Assembly: GCA_964514105.1 (NCBI GenBank)
Contig: CAZEPJ010000006.1
Location: 1-64,000 of the forward strand
Direction of reading: 5' to 3'
From: CAZEPJ01 sp964514105
Lineage (GTDB): Bacteria; Desulfobacterota; Desulfocorpusculales; Desulfocorpusculum
DNA: 64,000 nt
Made by a program: the position numbers and the translations under genes
Shown: positions 61,986 through 64,000 of the stretch, one piece after another
Position numbering within the stretch: position 1 is the first letter of the stretch
How the letters are laid out: each line of letters starts with the position of its first letter
Notes under the pieces: generated by a model
Database searches by the model: none
Told to the model about the DNA's origin: nothing
Seen by the model: only the letters and a program-made list of their open reading frames with translations

Positions 61986-62786
61986 ATGGAGACGAACGTC
62001 CTTCTCGCCTTCGGATTGACGGCCCTGGCCGGGCTGGCCACGGGCATCGGGAGCGCCATGGCCCTGGTGGCGAAACGGACCTCCAGGAGGTTTCTCTCCG
62101 CGTCCCTGGGGTTCTCCGCGGGGGTCATGATCTATGTTTCTTTCGTGGAGATCCTGGCCAAGGCCCGCAAATCCCTGGTCGATTCCCAGGGCGAGCTCTG
62201 GGGGTCTTGGACGGCGGTCCTGGCCTTCTTCGGGGGCATCCTGGTCATCCTGGTCATCGACCGCCTCGTCCCGTCGTACGAGAACCCCCACACGCCGCGC
62301 GAGGTGGAGGAGATGTCCAGGGGCCGGCGGGACCCCGACCTCCTGCGCATGGGACTCCTGACCGCGGTGGCGCTGGCCATTCACAACTTCCCCGAAGGAC
62401 TGGCGACCTTCTCCGCGGCCTTGAGCGATCCGGCCATCGGGGTCTCCATCGCAGTGGCCATTGCCATCCACAACATCCCCGAGGGGATCTCCGTGGCCGT
62501 CCCTATCCACGCCGCCACCGGGAGCCGCAAGAAAGCCTTCTGGCTCTCCTTCCTGTCCGGGGCGGCCGAGCCCGTGGGGGCCCTGGTGGGCTACGCCATC
62601 CTGCGGCCCTTTTTCTCCCCCGTGACGTTCGGGCTGCTCTTCGCGTCGGTGGCCGGGATCATGGTCTTCGTTTCCCTGGACGAATTGCTTCCCACGGCCA
62701 AGAAGTTCGACAGCGGCCACTTCGCCATGTACGGACTCATCGCCGGCATGGGCGTCATGGCCCTGAGCTTGCTCCTGTTCCTGTAG
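61986..62786 (+). CDS. zupT: ZIP-family metal transporter (ZupT)
   Basis: Imports zinc and probably other divalent metals. The 266-residue protein has eight predicted transmembrane helices. The metal-binding helix motifs are intact: AVALAIHNFPEGLATFSAAL in helix 4 and VAIAIHNIPEGISVAVPI in helix 5, each with the HNxPEG core. A cytoplasmic loop with few histidines lies near residues 100-125, as in ZupT. I start at the second ATG (61986), which has an AGGA site eight bases upstream; an ATG at 61977 is also open. Downstream is the CoA-transferase gene in the same direction, 104 bp away. Confidence 0.92.
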   Translation: METNVLLAFGLTALAGLATGIGSAMALVAKRTSRRFLSASLGFSAGVMIYVSFVEILAKARKSLVDSQGELWGSWTAVLAFFGGILVILVIDRLVPSYENPHTPREVEEMSRGRRDPDLLRMGLLTAVALAIHNFPEGLATFSAALSDPAIGVSIAVAIAIHNIPEGISVAVPIHAATGSRKKAFWLSFLSGAAEPVGALVGYAILRPFFSPVTFGLLFASVAGIMVFVSLDELLPTAKKFDSGHFAMYGLIAGMGVMALSLLLFL

Positions 62787-62890
62787 CCCGATGGGGGGGG
62801 CGAGCCGTGCAGATGGCATCCGGCCCCGTTGTATGTTATGAAGGGTACCGCGGTTGACCCGCCCGCGCCGTCCGAGTCGAGAGGTGTGCC

Positions 62891-64000
62891 GTGTTTGGCC
62901 CGCTCAAGGAGAGGGTCGGGGACAAGGTCGATCTGGCCGGCCGCTCCCCGGCCCGGGACAAGGTCATGGACCTGCGGGACGCGGTGCGCCGGCTGGTGCG
63001 CCCCGGCATGCACCTCCACATCGCCCATTCGTACAACCGCTCCAACGCTGCCGTCCACGAGATCTGCAGGCGATTCTGGGGAAAGGCGCCTGGGTTCACC
63101 ATCAGCGCACTGGGCTTCACCTCCAACATGGTCCTGCTGGTCCACGGCGGCTTGGTCCGCAGGATCATCACCGCCTTCTGCGGGGATCCGTACCCCTTTC
63201 CAGGACCCAACCCGATCTATCAGGAGGCCTTTGAAAGCGGCCGGGTGGAGATCCGCAACTGGACGGTCCTGACCCTCCCCCAGCGCCTCCTGGCCGCGGC
63301 CCTGGGCGTGGAATGGATGCCCACGCATTCCCTGACGGGGAGCACCATGGCCGAGGAGAACCGGGAGGACTTCCGGGTGGTGGAAGGCCCCGACCGGGAG
63401 CCCATGGGAATGGTCCGCGCCCTGCACCCGGACCTCACCATCGTCCACGGCTGGGCAGCGGACCAGGCGGGAAACGTGCTCATGGCCCCCCCGTACGCGG
63501 AGAACGCCATGGCCGCGTACGCCTCCCGGGGAGGGGTCCTGGCCACCGTGGAGCGCATCGTGGACGCGGGATTCCTCAAGCGCCACGCGGCCCATGTCAA
63601 GGTCCCGGGTTACCTGGTCGAGGCCGTCTGTCCCGCCTCCATGGGTGCGCACCCTGCCGGGATATCGGACCAGGGCCTGGGAGCCCTGGAGCCCTACGCC
63701 GAGGACGAGGCGTTCCTTCTGGGCCTGCGGGCGGCCTCCAGGGACCCCGAGGCCCTCACCGCCTGGGCCCGGCACTGGGTCCTGGAGTGCGAGGACCACG
63801 ACGAGTACATCAGACGGCTGGGCCACGAGAGGGTCTGGTCCCTCAAGGGCAAGGCGGCATCCGATTCCTGGATGTCGGAGCTGGCCTCCCGGGCCCCGGA
63901 GGTCCCCACGGATCCACAGGCCAGCCCCATGGAGCGCATGGTCGTGGCCGCCTCCCGGCTCATCGTGGAGAAGGTCCTGGAGAAGGGGCATCGCACCATC
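62891..64000 (+). CDS. CoA-transferase, subunit A with start of a fused subunit B (cut by window edge)
   Basis: An open frame of 370 codons running off the window, starting at a GTG with an AGAGG site. The first 300 or so residues match class I CoA-transferase alpha subunits of the GctA/PcaI type: KVMDLRDAVRRLVRPGMHLHIAHSYNRS in parts, GGLVRRIITAFCGDPYPFPGPNP, MPTHSLTGSTMAEEN, RALHPDLTIVHGWAADQAGNVL and VPGYLVEAVCPASMGAHPAG. After about residue 345 the sequence MERMVVAASRLIVEKVLEKGHRTI resembles the N-terminus of a beta subunit. The gene therefore probably encodes a fused A-B enzyme. The catalytic glutamate of subunit B would lie beyond the window. Confidence 0.83.
   Translation, partial: MFGPLKERVGDKVDLAGRSPARDKVMDLRDAVRRLVRPGMHLHIAHSYNRSNAAVHEICRRFWGKAPGFTISALGFTSNMVLLVHGGLVRRIITAFCGDPYPFPGPNPIYQEAFESGRVEIRNWTVLTLPQRLLAAALGVEWMPTHSLTGSTMAEENREDFRVVEGPDREPMGMVRALHPDLTIVHGWAADQAGNVLMAPPYAENAMAAYASRGGVLATVERIVDAGFLKRHAAHVKVPGYLVEAVCPASMGAHPAGISDQGLGALEPYAEDEAFLLGLRAASRDPEALTAWARHWVLECEDHDEYIRRLGHERVWSLKGKAASDSWMSELASRAPEVPTDPQASPMERMVVAASRLIVEKVLEKGHRTI

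Noticed and set aside
62591..63991. Minus-strand open frame of 466 codons over zupT and the CoA-transferase
   Set aside because: The plus strand encodes clear CoA-transferase and ZIP sequences here. The antisense product is His/Gly/Asp-rich without domains.

Overview
The window is a chromosomal segment of a high-GC Gram-negative, most likely a Desulfobacterota (deltaproteobacterial) anaerobe. This rests on a complete lipid A/LPS core and Bam/Lol set, type IV pilus genes, rubrerythrin, a CO-dehydrogenase-like cluster and several ferredoxin-type proteins. The genus is not determined. I support 60 protein genes and one tRNA. I see no IS element, phage gene, integrase or CRISPR array.

Region 1 (1-4064, minus strand): tRNA-Thr at the edge, then rlmB, pyrF, gmk, remA, yicC and a DUF4416 gene. 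These are tightly packed housekeeping genes. Region 2 (4255-16896, minus): heptose/LPS core and glycan assembly. It holds a heptose-7-phosphate kinase, two GT2 and three GT4 glycosyltransferases, a DegT aminotransferase, a protein with two complete WaaP-type kinase domains in tandem, waaF, a Trm112-like zinc ribbon, a sugar epimerase and waaC. Region 3 (16939-32708, minus): lpxK, waaA, an LPLAT acyltransferase, msbA, lpxB, a Gfo/Idh oxidoreductase, lpxI, lpxA, fabZ, lpxD, skp, bamA, lolD and lolC/E. Nearly all of lipid A synthesis, flipping, outer-membrane protein assembly and lipoprotein release lies in one run, with many 4-bp start/stop overlaps.

Region 4 (32839-45806): lysS; the pilus genes pilS, pilC, pilT and pilB; divergent ileS-lspA; then rlpA, a stand-alone receiver protein and a small zincin. 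Region 5 (45969-64000): rubrerythrin, then an accessory metabolic island. The island has a serine-glyoxylate-type aminotransferase on the plus strand. It converges on a long minus-strand operon: gntR, a ferredoxin-domain protein X1, a partner Y1, an NAD(P)/FAD oxidoreductase, a CooF-like four-cluster ferredoxin, a CooS-like protein, and tctC, tctB, tctA. Beyond it lie a ferredoxin, a DUF401 permease, a second X2/Y2 pair, a TIGR04076-like protein, a ZIP transporter and a CoA-transferase cut by the window edge.

The most striking result is in this island. The CooS homologue keeps the N-terminal Fe-S ligands of Ni-CO dehydrogenase but has lost nearly all ligands of the Ni-Fe-S active site. It sits with CooF and flavin oxidoreductase partners and with a duplicated two-gene module of unknown function. 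The two ends of the island carry mirror-image regulatory modules of identical geometry: a distal operator, 117 bp, TTGACA, 17 bp, a -10 box, 28 bp, then a proximal operator. Both operators share the core TTGGATACA. One module drives the aminotransferase. The other drives gntR and the operon behind it, with the proximal operator touching the gntR start codon. I infer a GntR-controlled regulon, probably using DNA looping, that imports a carboxylate and processes it with an uncharacterised redox complex.
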